Origin: Tychonema bourrellyi FEM_GT703
Lineage (GTDB): Bacteria > Cyanobacteriota > Cyanobacteriia > Cyanobacteriales > Microcoleaceae
Direction: 5' to 3'
Assembly: GCF_002412335.2 (NCBI RefSeq)
Contig: NZ_NXIB02000016.1
Span: forward strand, 1-39,200
DNA: 39,200 nucleotides
How positions within the stretch are numbered: the stretch's first letter is position 1; each line of letters starts with the position of its first letter. Below are positions 6,439 through 15,316 of the stretch, in pieces. A program made the translations under genes and the position numbers. Below the pieces are notes generated by a model that saw only the letters and a program-made list of their open reading frames with translations, did no database searches and had not been told where the DNA came from.

Positions 6439-8760
6439 ATGCAAAACTCTGTGCCAAAAAACTACTTATGGGCTTTAGGTGAAGGGATAAAAACCTGTCG
6501 GCCGGGCGATGTGATCGCTGGTCGCTATTTGGTCAAGCGCGATCGGCTTCTGATCGATACTCAACCCGAACAGTTACCGGAACTGCCCGAAGACATCCCG
6601 AACTTTATAAATCCTTATCTGAGACTGTTTGCCCATCAATTGCACGTACCTCAAGTATACGGGGTGGTATCTGCCAAGGCGAGCCAGCTTTCGGGGGATA
6701 TCTGGCTGCTGGAAAATGGGCCAATTAAGAAGGTCACTGAAACGTTGATGCCGAAATTGGTCGAGGAGTGGAAAGGGGCTTCGGCGATGCGCCAGCTTAA
6801 TTGGCTGTGGCAAATTGCCCAACTTTGGCAGCCTTGTATTACTCAGGGCGTGGCTTCGACGCTGTTGACTCCTGAATTGCTGCGGGTGGAAGGGCCTGTG
6901 GTGCGGTTGCTGGAGTTGGAACCCGATCGCAAACCACCTAATTTGTCCGAGTTGGGCAAGTTGTGGCAGCAGTGGCTGGATGATGCTCACCCGGCGATCG
7001 TGAATTTTTTGGGTCAACTCTGCCAACAAATGGTCGCCCGTCAGGTTCGCAATGGCGAACAATTGATTGGTCAATTGGATACAGCTTTGGTAAAGTGTGG
7101 CCGATGGTACGATCGCACTGTTGAAATTGCCACGGGCACAGATGTAGGTCGATCGCGAACCCACAACGAAGATGCTTGTTATCCCCCCAGTGGCACCGTA
7201 CTCGAAGGGATTCCGCCGGGAGCGGAAGCTTGCGCGATCGTCTGCGATGGTATCGGCGGACAAGACGGCGGGGAAGTTGCTTCGGAATTGGCAATTTCTG
7301 TACTCCGAAAAAAGTTGCAGCAAGTAGTGCTCCACAAGGATATTTACGAGCCGCTGAGTCTGATATCGAAGCTGGAACGAGCGGCTTGTGCTGCTAATGA
7401 TGCAATTGCCAATCGTAACGACAGCGAACACCGCCAAGGTCGCCAACGGATGGGAACTACCCTGGTGATGGCTTTAGCCCACCTCCACGAGCTCTATGTT
7501 GCCCATGTCGGAGACAGTCGGGCTTATCTGATTACTCGCACTGGCTGCTATCAAGTGACTCTGGATGACGATGTGGCTTGTCGCGAGGTGCGTTTGGGCT
7601 ACGCGCTTTACCGGGATGCTTTGGAACAGGTGGCCGCGGGTGCTCTGATTCAAGCCTTGGGGATTACTTCTTCGAGCATTCTGCACCCGACAGTGCAACG
7701 TTTTCCGGTGGATGAAGACTGCGTTTTGTTGTTGTGTTCCGACGGTTTGAGCGATAAAGACCGGGTTGAGGAATGCTGGGAAACGGAGATTTTGCCGATT
7801 CTGGACGGTAGTATTGGTCTGGCTGCGGCGCGCGATCGATTGATCGATATTGCCAATACTAGAAATGGCCACGATAACGTCACTATTGGTTTAATTCACT
7901 GTCAAGCATATTTGAGAGAGGAAAGCAATAGTTTTACAGAATTGTCCATTGCAGCTTTAGAGCCGATCGAACCAATTGCTGACAGCGAGGATGTGCCAAC
8001 GGATTTGAACGATCGCAATACTGTTGATGATGGTAATTCTGAACCAAAAACGGAGATTTTACAGCTACCCGACCAAAGCAAAAATCCATTTTCGCTGTTC
8101 CTGAAAATACTATTTTTATTAGGTTTGGGGGGAGTATTTGCTTATTTTTTCATCCCTCCGGTAGGTCGAGCGATCGATACTGCCGGGGAATCAATTTTCG
8201 GTAAACGCGGTGTAATTGATACTCAAAGCAGTCCACAGACAACTCAAGAAACTCTACCTTCTCCGATTCAATCTTTAGAAAGAGGCTCATTTTTAGCAAT
8301 TAAAAGTTCTGCTGTTGGGGAATCTGGACAAGATGCCAATCCCTTTTACTTGCTCAAAAAAATCGGTGAGGATGTAAAAGTAACAGTCCCTGCGGGTAGC
8401 GTTTTACAGGTAATAAACAAACAGGTTGAACCGGAAGGTAATTGGTTGGAATTGAAAGTTTGTTCGATTCCTGAAATAGTGGAATCTCCTTCTCCAAAAC
8501 CCAAGCCACATAAAGATTTTTCGGGAGTTTTTCAACCAAAAACCAATCAATCTCCCGCTGTTTCTACTACTACTTCTTCTACCTCGCCTGCTCCCGTAGC
8601 TAAAACAACTGTTCCATTAGAAATAGCTAAGTTACAAGCGGGGGAAACAGGATGGATTCAAGAAAAAGATGCTGTCTTTAAGGTAGTCTCTAACCCAGTT
8701 GTCAAACCGAATCAACCGGGAAAATGTCTCGTTTCTGACTCAAATCCCAATGCCAATTAA
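6439..8760 (+). CDS. PP2C-type protein phosphatase with transmembrane anchor
   Basis: This is a 773-aa protein. Residues about 1-225 are a poorly characterised N-terminal region that opens with CRPGDVIAGRYLVKRDRL, reminiscent of the start of a Ser/Thr kinase lobe but lacking catalytic motifs. Residues about 230-487 are a full PP2C domain: DVGRSRTHNEDA, CDGIGGQDGGE, MGTTLVMAL, VAHVGDSRAYL, LCSDGLSDKD and GHDNVTIGLI are all present, so the Mn/Mg-binding aspartates are intact. One membrane helix follows (LFLKILFLLGLGGVFAYFF, about 552-574). A Pro/Ser/Thr-rich C-terminal part with an SH3b-like stretch (VTVPAGSVLQVI...NWLELKV) comes last. It probably dephosphorylates Ser/Thr on the cytoplasmic side while the C-terminus faces the other compartment. 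AGGA sits close before the ATG. Large antisense frames inside it are shadows. Confidence 0.88.
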   Translation: MQNSVPKNYLWALGEGIKTCRPGDVIAGRYLVKRDRLLIDTQPEQLPELPEDIPNFINPYLRLFAHQLHVPQVYGVVSAKASQLSGDIWLLENGPIKKVTETLMPKLVEEWKGASAMRQLNWLWQIAQLWQPCITQGVASTLLTPELLRVEGPVVRLLELEPDRKPPNLSELGKLWQQWLDDAHPAIVNFLGQLCQQMVARQVRNGEQLIGQLDTALVKCGRWYDRTVEIATGTDVGRSRTHNEDACYPPSGTVLEGIPPGAEACAIVCDGIGGQDGGEVASELAISVLRKKLQQVVLHKDIYEPLSLISKLERAACAANDAIANRNDSEHRQGRQRMGTTLVMALAHLHELYVAHVGDSRAYLITRTGCYQVTLDDDVACREVRLGYALYRDALEQVAAGALIQALGITSSSILHPTVQRFPVDEDCVLLLCSDGLSDKDRVEECWETEILPILDGSIGLAAARDRLIDIANTRNGHDNVTIGLIHCQAYLREESNSFTELSIAALEPIEPIADSEDVPTDLNDRNTVDDGNSEPKTEILQLPDQSKNPFSLFLKILFLLGLGGVFAYFFIPPVGRAIDTAGESIFGKRGVIDTQSSPQTTQETLPSPIQSLERGSFLAIKSSAVGESGQDANPFYLLKKIGEDVKVTVPAGSVLQVINKQVEPEGNWLELKVCSIPEIVESPSPKPKPHKDFSGVFQPKTNQSPAVSTTTSSTSPAPVAKTTVPLEIAKLQAGETGWIQEKDAVFKVVSNPVVKPNQPGKCLVSDSNPNAN

Positions 8761-8920
8761 AATTTCAGTGCTAGATGTTGCCGAGGAGATTTGCATAAGT
8801 TTGGTAAAATAGAAGATGCAGTTTGCTAAAAATAGAATGATTTAAGGCAAACACAGACCTAAAATAAAATTTGTATCGCTGAAGTCAAACATTACTCAAC
8901 TTCTTGATTCGAGATCAACT

Positions 8921-9646
8921 ATGACAAAAATCACAGACTATTTCCAGGGAGTTTATGTAGTAAATCTCCCTGAGAGACAAGACCGATACCAACTCATAGT
9001 CAAGGAATTAGAGTCAGCAGAAATGCCCCTCACACCCCATAAGGTTGAGATATTTCCCGCAATCCGCCCCGACGAAGCTGGAGGTTTCCCCAGCATTGGG
9101 GCGAGGGGATGCTTTTCTAGTCATCTCGCTATTCTGAAGCAGGCAAAAAAACAGGGGTTGAGTAATATCCTGATTGTAGAAGACGACCTAGAAATTTCAG
9201 CAAAGTTTAGAACAGACGAAGCTATTATCGTCGAACAACTGTGTCAGCAAGATTGGGATTTCGCCTATTTCGGACACGTCGAAGAGGTTGGAGAAAAGTC
9301 TCCTGTCACCCTTGTTCCCTTTTCTGAGGGGGTGATGACTACTCATTTTTATGCTGTAAATGGTAAGATTTTTGATCGTCTCTTGCACTTTCTAGAAGAA
9401 CTGCAACAGCGACCTCCGGGACATCCTGATGGTGGCCCAATGCACCTTGACGGTGCTTATTCTACTTTCCGAGCTCAAAATCCCGATGTTGTCACCTTGA
9501 TTGCTTCTCCAAATCTGGGGTGGCAAAAGAGTTCCCGTAGTGACATTTATCCTAATCCGTGGTTTGACCGTATACCTGGGATCAGGCAATTGGTAGCAGC
9601 AGCAAGAACAGGCAAAACATGGCTGAAGCGTCGCCTTTCTAGCTAA
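8921..9646 (+). CDS. Glycosyltransferase family 25-like protein
   Basis: This 241-aa protein has the GT25 pattern: VYVVNLPERQDRYQ at residues about 11-24, then a GARGCFSSHLAILKQA block (about 61-76), then ILIVEDDLEIS with the acidic metal/nucleotide-binding EDD, and MHLDGAYSTF near residue 175. GT25 enzymes transfer galactose or glucose onto lipopolysaccharide or similar acceptors from nucleotide sugars at the cytoplasmic face. No membrane segment is seen. It stands alone, with the phosphatase gene 160 bp upstream and a repeat cluster downstream. The acceptor is unknown; a role in surface glycan synthesis fits the GT61 and sulfotransferase genes further along but is inference. Confidence 0.8.
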   Translation: MTKITDYFQGVYVVNLPERQDRYQLIVKELESAEMPLTPHKVEIFPAIRPDEAGGFPSIGARGCFSSHLAILKQAKKQGLSNILIVEDDLEISAKFRTDEAIIVEQLCQQDWDFAYFGHVEEVGEKSPVTLVPFSEGVMTTHFYAVNGKIFDRLLHFLEELQQRPPGHPDGGPMHLDGAYSTFRAQNPDVVTLIASPNLGWQKSSRSDIYPNPWFDRIPGIRQLVAAARTGKTWLKRRLSS

Positions 9647-9668
9647 TTCAATTCTTTTGAAATTTGAG

Positions 9669-9740
9669 TTAACAGTTAACTGTTAACTGTTAAATGTTAA
9701 CTGTTGATAATCATGCCGATGCAACCGGAAATGATATGAT
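9669..9740. repeat. GTTAACT heptamer run plus CCGG-palindrome repeat
   Basis: Tandem TTAACTG heptamers (9669-9704) are followed by a copy of the GATGCAACCGGAAATGATAT repeat. The same pairing of heptamer run and CCGG repeat recurs near 29092, 32164 and 35819. Confidence 0.65.
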
Positions 9741-9746
9741 AGATTG

Positions 9747-10445
9747 CTAACCTAATTTCTTAGATAATTCTGCAAGTTTAGTCACCATTTGTGATACCGC
9801 TTTATCAACGGCGGCGCTCAAAAGCGAATCTTCATTATTGCTACTGGAATTGCCTCCGATACCCCTGATCGAGATACTAGAATCGCTTTGATCGGCTTCT
9901 CCGACTGCTTTGGCGGTGGCCAGAATGTCTCCCGAAGCGGTACTAATTAACCGGACATCAATTTGAACGATGGCTTTGGTTTTGCTTGAACCGCCGCCGA
10001 TTCCCATAAAACTGCCACCGCCGGATTGTTTGTCAACATTAAACTTGGTAATAGTGCCGATGAGTACGGCATCAACTCCTAATTGTTTGCCAATTTCTGC
10101 TGCGGTGCCGGCATCTATCGCACCTGTGTGATTTTGCTTTTTGAGGGCTTGTTCGATTTTGCTGCGATCGACTACAGTATAAGTGCCATTGTTCACCAGT
10201 TCGTTGATTAGCAGTTCGCTGATGCCTTTGGCTGCGCCGACTCCTCTGTAGGAGCTATAGTAACTGTTGGTAGTGCCGTAGTCGAAGTCCATCACGACAA
10301 GGCGTTTTTTCGCAGTAGCTTGGGCCGTTTGGAGGGTTGTGGGTTGGGTGGTGGCTGGTGTGGCGATCGCATTTACCGAAACACCTGCTAGCATTAGTGC
10401 AGCAAGGGAAATGGTTGTTAATCGAGACATCCGGGTTGTTTTCAT
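9747..10445 (-). CDS. CsgG/HfaB-type secreted protein
   Basis: This 232-aa protein has an N-terminal signal peptide (basic MKTTRMSR, hydrophobic core TISLAALMLAGVSVNAIA, probable cleavage near ATA or AIA at about residue 28). The mature part opens RLVVMDFDYG and continues GISELLINELVNNGTYTVVDRSKIEQAL, GKQLGVDAVLIGTIT and VRLISTASGDILATAKA, which is the CsgG/CsgG-like ordering. Classical CsgG forms the outer-membrane curli pore, but here there is no lipobox and no csg neighbour. A more general periplasmic or envelope role is likely. A Gly/Ser-rich insert (about residues 138-155) is unusual. It follows the DUF1823 gene by 59 bp on the same strand and may be co-transcribed. Confidence 0.82.
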   Translation of the reverse strand: MKTTRMSRLTTISLAALMLAGVSVNAIATPATTQPTTLQTAQATAKKRLVVMDFDYGTTNSYYSSYRGVGAAKGISELLINELVNNGTYTVVDRSKIEQALKKQNHTGAIDAGTAAEIGKQLGVDAVLIGTITKFNVDKQSGGGSFMGIGGGSSKTKAIVQIDVRLISTASGDILATAKAVGEADQSDSSISIRGIGGNSSSNNEDSLLSAAVDKAVSQMVTKLAELSKKLG

Positions 10446-10504
10446 AAATTTTTCTCACAGTTGTTTTGTTCCGATTCCAGAATAGTTCAAACAACAGCCT
10501 GATG

Positions 10505-10870
10505 TCAGTCAATTTTAGATATAAAACCCATCAACCAATTAGCCATCGTCGCCCTGCGAGTCTGTCTCGGCCCGAATTCTCCAATTTTATAGCCTTGAAA
10601 GCCCAATTTTTCCTTCAGCAACTGCTTGTTTTCTGAAATGATCGATCGAGTCAATTTCACCGTTGCGGGTCTAGAATCGATAAAATCCGGCGGTTCAGGA
10701 TACTCTAGACGCCACTCCTCGGCAACATTAGCACTGTTCCAGATCCCAGTCTCCGCATCGTAGCGATAGCCGAGATATTGCCAAACTAAGCGATTGACAG
10801 CGGCATCGTCGATTTCTTCGTTGAGGATAGACCAAATAGTTTCGTTGTTGAGAGGTGGCAATTCAGACAT
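10505..10870 (-). CDS. DUF1823 family protein
   Basis: This 121-aa protein is a clear match to the cyanobacterial/plastid-lineage DUF1823 family. Its signatures are PPLNNETIWSILNEEIDD, NRLVWQYLGYRYD, EYPEPPDFIDSRPATVKLTRSI and LGFQGYKIGEFGPRQTRRA. The function is unknown; the family is small, soluble and nearly universal in cyanobacteria. The protein is full length and starts at a plain ATG. It lies between gap upstream and the CsgG-like gene downstream on the same strand, with short spacers. Confidence 0.92.
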   Translation of the reverse strand: MSELPPLNNETIWSILNEEIDDAAVNRLVWQYLGYRYDAETGIWNSANVAEEWRLEYPEPPDFIDSRPATVKLTRSIISENKQLLKEKLGFQGYKIGEFGPRQTRRATMANWLMGFISKID

Positions 10871-10906
10871 ATAGAAGAAGGAAGAAGGAAGAAGGAAAGA
10901 ATCTGC

Positions 10907-10949
10907 TTGTGGGGTGGGCTTCTAGCCCGCCCAAAATGCTACCCCACAA
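10907..10949 (-). terminator. Hairpin just downstream of gap
   Basis: TTGTGGGGT and ACCCCACAA are perfect 9-bp arms, with a second nested GGGTGGGCT/AGCCCGCCC pairing. It begins four bases after the gap stop codon. No U-run follows on either strand, so it may be a processed 3' end or a palindromic repeat rather than a classic terminator. Confidence 0.4.
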
Positions 10950-10953
10950 AAAA

Positions 10954-11988
<1,035 letters not shown>

Positions 11989-12089
11989 TTAAACTCCTGT
12001 TGAAAATATCGCTATCTCGATCGCAACTTGTGCGTTAGAATTTACCACGGCAACCCATTGGTACAACTTAATCTTTTCTATCTCTTAAG

Positions 12090-12272
12090 AATTTGGTAAT
12101 TGGGAATTGGTAATTGGGAATTGGTAATTGGGAATTGGTAATTGGGAATTGGGAATTGGGAATTGGTGATTGGGAATTGGGAATTGGTGATTGGTAATTG
12201 GTAATTGGGAATTGTTGACTGTTGACGACTACTAACAACTGCCAATACCCCATGCCCCATGCCCCATGCCCA
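12090..12272. repeat. Heptanucleotide tandem repeats (AATTGGG, GCCCCAT types)
   Basis: About 18 heptamers of the AATTGGG/AATTGGT/GATTGGG kind are followed by a short GTTGACT pair and by tandem CATGCCC heptamers. These are short tandemly repeated sequences as known from cyanobacteria. Minus-strand open frames here translate only the repeat and are rejected. Confidence 0.85.
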
Positions 12273-12276
12273 ATAA

Positions 12277-12588
12277 CTACCCAACACACCTAGTAATTAG
12301 CAATTCCACCGCATCCGAAATAAAACATGACCCACCAAACCTATTGAGAACTGGTCTAATATTTTCTGCAACTGCTGATACTTGATCGGGTTCACAAAAA
12401 GCCAGCACATAAATATTATCCAGCATCGTCATTGATGAATCGCGGGAAACATGATCCCTGGTGCTTTTTCCAGCGACATCACGAATCACCGAATAACCTT
12501 GGACGCCAGCTTTATCTAAACCATCCAAAATCTTTCCCAACTCAACTGAATGAGCTATAATTTCTATCCTTTTAACCGACTCCATCAT
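12277..12588 (-). CDS. sbtB: SbtB-like PII-family regulator
   Basis: This 103-aa protein is a PII-like (ferredoxin-like fold) trimer-forming regulator. A first strand RIEIIAHS is followed by helix KILDGLDKAGVQGYSVI, a T-loop-like segment DVAGKSTRDHVSRDSSMTML, a second strand NIYVLAFC and the VLNRFGGSCFISDAVELL C-terminus. It starts one base after the stop of the SbtA gene, and GGAGGTGA precedes the tandem ATG codons, so the two are co-transcribed and probably coupled. Known SbtB proteins bind adenine nucleotides and gate SbtA. This one ends at ITRCVG and lacks the C-terminal CGPxGC redox loop of the best-studied homologues. The start could be either of the two ATGs. Confidence 0.85.
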   Translation of the reverse strand: MMESVKRIEIIAHSVELGKILDGLDKAGVQGYSVIRDVAGKSTRDHVSRDSSMTMLDNIYVLAFCEPDQVSAVAENIRPVLNRFGGSCFISDAVELLITRCVG

Positions 12589-12589
12589 C

Positions 12590-13564
12590 TCACCTCCAAA
12601 ACATATTGATTCCGTATAAATAGACGGGAATACCTACAATGATGTTAAACGGAAACGTCACTGCTAAGGCCGTTGAAATATAAAGACTTGGGTTAGCTTC
12701 GGGAACAGTTAGGCGCATGGCTGCGGGTACTGCTATGTAAGAAGCGCTCGCACACAATACCGAAAACAGCAAAGCGTCTCCCTGTGGCATTCCAATTAAT
12801 TTCGCTATTACCAAACCAATTACTGCGTTAACTATGGGAATTAGGATTGCAAAACCGATCAGAAAAACTCCTGCTTCTTGCAAATCTTTAATTCTGCTGG
12901 CGGCTACCAGTCCCATATCTAACAAGAAAAAAGTCAGAACGCCGTAAAACAAATCTTGAGTAAACGGGCTCATAACTTCCCAACCGTGTTCTCCTGTGAG
13001 GATGCCCATAATTAGGCTACCAATCAGCAGAAATACTGAACTGTTTAGGAATGATTCTTGCAGCACTTCTGACCAAACTATATCGCGTTTTCCTTCTTCC
13101 CCGCCACCGAAGACACTGACAAGAATTAGCCCGACGATAATTGCTGGGGATTCCATTAATGCTAGGGCTGCTACCATGTAGCCGTTAAAGTCAATTCCCT
13201 GTTCTGTGAGAAAGGAAGTTGCGGTGATAAATGTTACTGCACTGATTGAACCATAGGTGGCTGCAATTGCCGCTGCATTGTAGGCATCTAGTTTAATTCT
13301 CAGTATAAAGAAAGTATAGACTGGTACAAGTGCTGACATCAACATCGCTGCCAGAATTGTCAATGCGACTTGCTGGTTAAAGCCGCTTTTTGCCAGTTCG
13401 ACGCCACCTTTAAATCCGATCGCAAATAGCAGGTACAGTGAAAACAGTTTGGGGATTGGTGCTGGAATTTCTAAATCAGATTTCAGAAAAACTGCCAGCA
13501 TTCCCATAAAAAAAGCTAATACGGGTGGATTTAAGAGATTTGATGCTACAAGGCTTAAATCCAC
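12590..13564 (-). CDS. sbtA: Sodium-dependent bicarbonate transporter SbtA family
   Basis: This 324-aa inner-membrane protein has about ten hydrophobic helices arranged as two inverted halves. The first half opens LNPPVLAFFMGMLAVFLKSDLEIP and the second begins near LNSSVFLLIGSLIMG. SbtA imports bicarbonate with sodium as part of the CO2-concentrating mechanism. The cytoplasmic segment between the halves is short (GGGEEGKRDIVWSEVLQES), whereas the well-known Synechocystis protein has a long loop there, so this is a shorter clade. It begins at GTG with GGGAG nine bases upstream; the nearby ATG is out of frame. The downstream sbtB-like gene supports the identification. Confidence 0.9.
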   Translation of the reverse strand: MDLSLVASNLLNPPVLAFFMGMLAVFLKSDLEIPAPIPKLFSLYLLFAIGFKGGVELAKSGFNQQVALTILAAMLMSALVPVYTFFILRIKLDAYNAAAIAATYGSISAVTFITATSFLTEQGIDFNGYMVAALALMESPAIIVGLILVSVFGGGEEGKRDIVWSEVLQESFLNSSVFLLIGSLIMGILTGEHGWEVMSPFTQDLFYGVLTFFLLDMGLVAASRIKDLQEAGVFLIGFAILIPIVNAVIGLVIAKLIGMPQGDALLFSVLCASASYIAVPAAMRLTVPEANPSLYISTALAVTFPFNIIVGIPVYLYGINMFWR

Positions 13565-13664
13565 GATCGGTCACTCCCATGTCTGATTTTTTGATCTTAC
13601 TTCATCACTAATTGTGACACGATCGTGGCTCGATCGGGCGATCGATATTTTTGCTACTTTTTCG

Positions 13665-13686
13665 CCCCTTCCTGACACGGAAGGGG
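13665..13686. terminator. Hairpin between sbtA and the Prx-Grx gene
   Basis: CCCCTTCC and GGAAGGGG form a perfect 8-bp stem around TGACAC, 17 bases past the Prx-Grx stop codon. No U-run follows, so transcription termination is only likely, not shown. Confidence 0.45.
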
Positions 13687-13702
13687 AATTAGGTATTTTT
13701 CC

Positions 13703-14437
13703 CTAACTAGCAGCCAAATAAGATTCTAGGGCTTCGGAACCACCAATCAACTTGCCATCGATAAATACTTGTGGCACAGTTGTTGCCCCAGTTACGGCTC
13801 GGAGCGATCGAGTTGTGATATCTTGACCCAAAACTATTTCTTCATAATCCAAGCCCTTTTCAGTCAACATTGCCTTAGCGCGGGCGCAGAAAGGACAGCC
13901 GACTTTAGTAAACAAAGAAACAACTTTGGGCTTAGCCGCTGCCGAGTTAATGTAGTGGAGCATCGTATCAGCATCAGACACCTTGAAAGGATCACCAGGT
14001 TCCTCCGGCTCAATAAACATTTTGTCAACTACACAATCTTTCACTACCATAGAATAGCGCCAAGACCGTTTGCCAAAACCTAAATCTGTCTTGTCAACCA
14101 GCATTCCCATACCTTCAGTAAATTCGCCGTTACCGTCGGGAATTAATGTCACATTGTCCGCTTCTTGGTCTTTTGCCCATTCGTTCATCACAAATGTGTC
14201 ATTGACAGAAATACAAACGATTTCATCGACACCATTTGCTTTGAAAACTTTCGCTAATTCGTTGTAGCCAGGGAGGTGCGTTGAAGAACAAGTAGGAGTA
14301 AATGCTCCTGGTAGGGAGAATACTACTACGGTTTTGCCTGCAAATAAATCATTGGTGGTGACATCAACCCATTCGTTATCTTTGCGGGTGCGAAAGGTGA
14401 CAGTTGGTACTCTTTGACCTTCTTTGTTCGGCAGCAT
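13703..14437 (-). CDS. Peroxiredoxin-glutaredoxin fusion protein
   Basis: This 244-aa protein joins a Prx5-type peroxiredoxin (about residues 1-160, peroxidatic cysteine in [16 protein letters not shown]) to a glutaredoxin (about 168-244, [10 protein letters not shown] active site, [15 protein letters not shown] glutathione site). It reduces peroxides using glutathione through its own glutaredoxin domain, in the cytosol. The open frame runs back to 14494, but that ATG falls inside a good promoter and lacks a ribosome site. The ATG at 14437 has AAAGGA upstream and gives the family's usual [11 protein letters not shown] start. It is probably a single-gene transcript with its own oxidative-stress-type control. 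Confidence 0.92.
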   Translation of the reverse strand: MLPNKEGQRVPTVTFRTRKDNEWVDVTTNDLFAGKTVVVFSLPGAFTPTCSSTHLPGYNELAKVFKANGVDEIVCISVNDTFVMNEWAKDQEADNVTLIPDGNGEFTEGMGMLVDKTDLGFGKRSWRYSMVVKDCVVDKMFIEPEEPGDPFKVSDADTMLHYINSAAAKPKVVSLFTKVGCPFCARAKAMLTEKGLDYEEIVLGQDITTRSLRAVTGATTVPQVFIDGKLIGGSEALESYLAAS

Positions 14438-14483
14438 GATTTTGAGTCCTTTGGTATTTGGGTTAAATTCACTTGCTCTCCTA

Positions 14484-14513
14484 ATCGTACTCATAACGAG
14501 TATGACTTGTCAA
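14484..14513 (-). promoter_or_regulatory. Sigma70-type promoter with operator-like inverted repeat
   Basis: On the minus strand TTGACA (14513-14508) and TACGAT (14489-14484) are 18 bases apart, about 45 bases before the chosen Prx-Grx start. Within the spacer lies TACTC-N5-GAGTA (14488-14502), a perfect inverted repeat well placed for a repressor. Confidence 0.5.
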
Positions 14514-14610
14514 GAGGGAGTGGGTTTTTTGCTGGGACTCCGGGGCGCGGGACAGTCAGTGCCTTGTCTTGGCGACAGTTTGGGAATGGAGAAGATTGAA
14601 AAATTGCTGT

Positions 14611-15252
14611 TTAAGGTAGCAGCAAATTCTGTCTCCATGCCTTTGCTGCTGCTAGCGGGTGAGGATTTTTCACGCATTCTGTCAACATCTCGATATCAAG
14701 TTCAGGCAGTAACTCGCTGTTTTGGATTAGTTCATAACCCCAGTTCGACACAAATTCAACCGGAATCTCTTCTCGCAAATGGTAGATAGAAAATCGGTCA
14801 TTTCGCCAGAACCAAACCTCTGGCACATTCAACCTTCTATACAGCTCTAGTTTATTAATACTGCCACTGGTAACAATCACTTCAATTACCAAATCGGGAA
14901 ATTCTTTATCAGTGCCAATACAGTAAGCTTCATCCGGCTCCGTACCGCCACTTTTTTCCTCTTGTCGCAGAGTTGTAGACCCAAAAGGGAAATATTCGAT
15001 GTCAGCTTCTACAAAATAAATTTCTAGTAGATTTCCAATGCGACTTTTACCATTTTCATGGCGACGAGAAGGTGACATAATTTCTAAAACTCCATCTAAA
15101 TAAGTAACTCGATATCCCGCAGCATCTCCAATTCGCTCCAGCAGTGTCTCGTATTCTTCCCAGTTCACCCTATCCGTGATGTAGCGCTCTTCAGGATCTT
15201 GGCGCTGGAGTGCTTGTTCCTTAAGTAATGTATCTAGCTCGATTGTCAGCAT
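14611..15252 (-). CDS. Uma2 family (DUF820) endonuclease-like protein
   Basis: This 213-aa protein has the PD-(D/E)xK-like Uma2 core: RVTYLDGVLEIMSPSRRHE (about residues 46-64), GSTTLR, GTEPDEAYCIG (about 102-112) and FPDLVIEVIVTSGS, where the Glu and Asp residues of the predicted active site fall. Uma2 proteins are extremely numerous in cyanobacteria and their role is unresolved. The frame extends upstream to 15330, but the ATG at 15252 has a near-perfect AAGGAGGT eight bases before it. It follows the TPR-sulfotransferase gene on the same strand behind a strong hairpin, so it may have separate transcription. Confidence 0.88.
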   Translation of the reverse strand: MLTIELDTLLKEQALQRQDPEERYITDRVNWEEYETLLERIGDAAGYRVTYLDGVLEIMSPSRRHENGKSRIGNLLEIYFVEADIEYFPFGSTTLRQEEKSGGTEPDEAYCIGTDKEFPDLVIEVIVTSGSINKLELYRRLNVPEVWFWRNDRFSIYHLREEIPVEFVSNWGYELIQNSELLPELDIEMLTECVKNPHPLAAAKAWRQNLLLP

Positions 15253-15289
15253 CGGTATTACCTCCTTACAAGTTGTTATAATTTTAGCA

Positions 15290-15311
15290 GACGGCGGTTT
15301 CAACCGCCGTC
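15290..15311. terminator. GC-rich hairpin between sulfotransferase and Uma2 genes
   Basis: GACGGCGGTT and AACCGCCGTC are perfect 10-bp arms with a very tight loop, five bases past the sulfotransferase stop. No U-run is present, so this may be a palindromic repeat acting as a terminator for the three-gene TPR train. Confidence 0.5.
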
Positions 15312-15316
15312 TTATC

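Noticed and set aside
6574-7446. 290-codon antisense frame within the phosphatase gene
   Set aside because: It lies opposite a conserved PP2C gene and has no recognisable domain; the composition is that of a shadow frame.
12068-12289. Overlapping minus-strand frames rich in PITNSQ and PIPN peptides
   Set aside because: They are translations of heptamer repeats in an intergenic region and start in unrelated sequence.
14438-14494. Upstream ATG giving a 263-aa Prx-Grx protein
   Set aside because: It falls between the -35 and -10 elements of a good promoter and lacks a ribosome site; the downstream ATG has both family match and AAAGGA.
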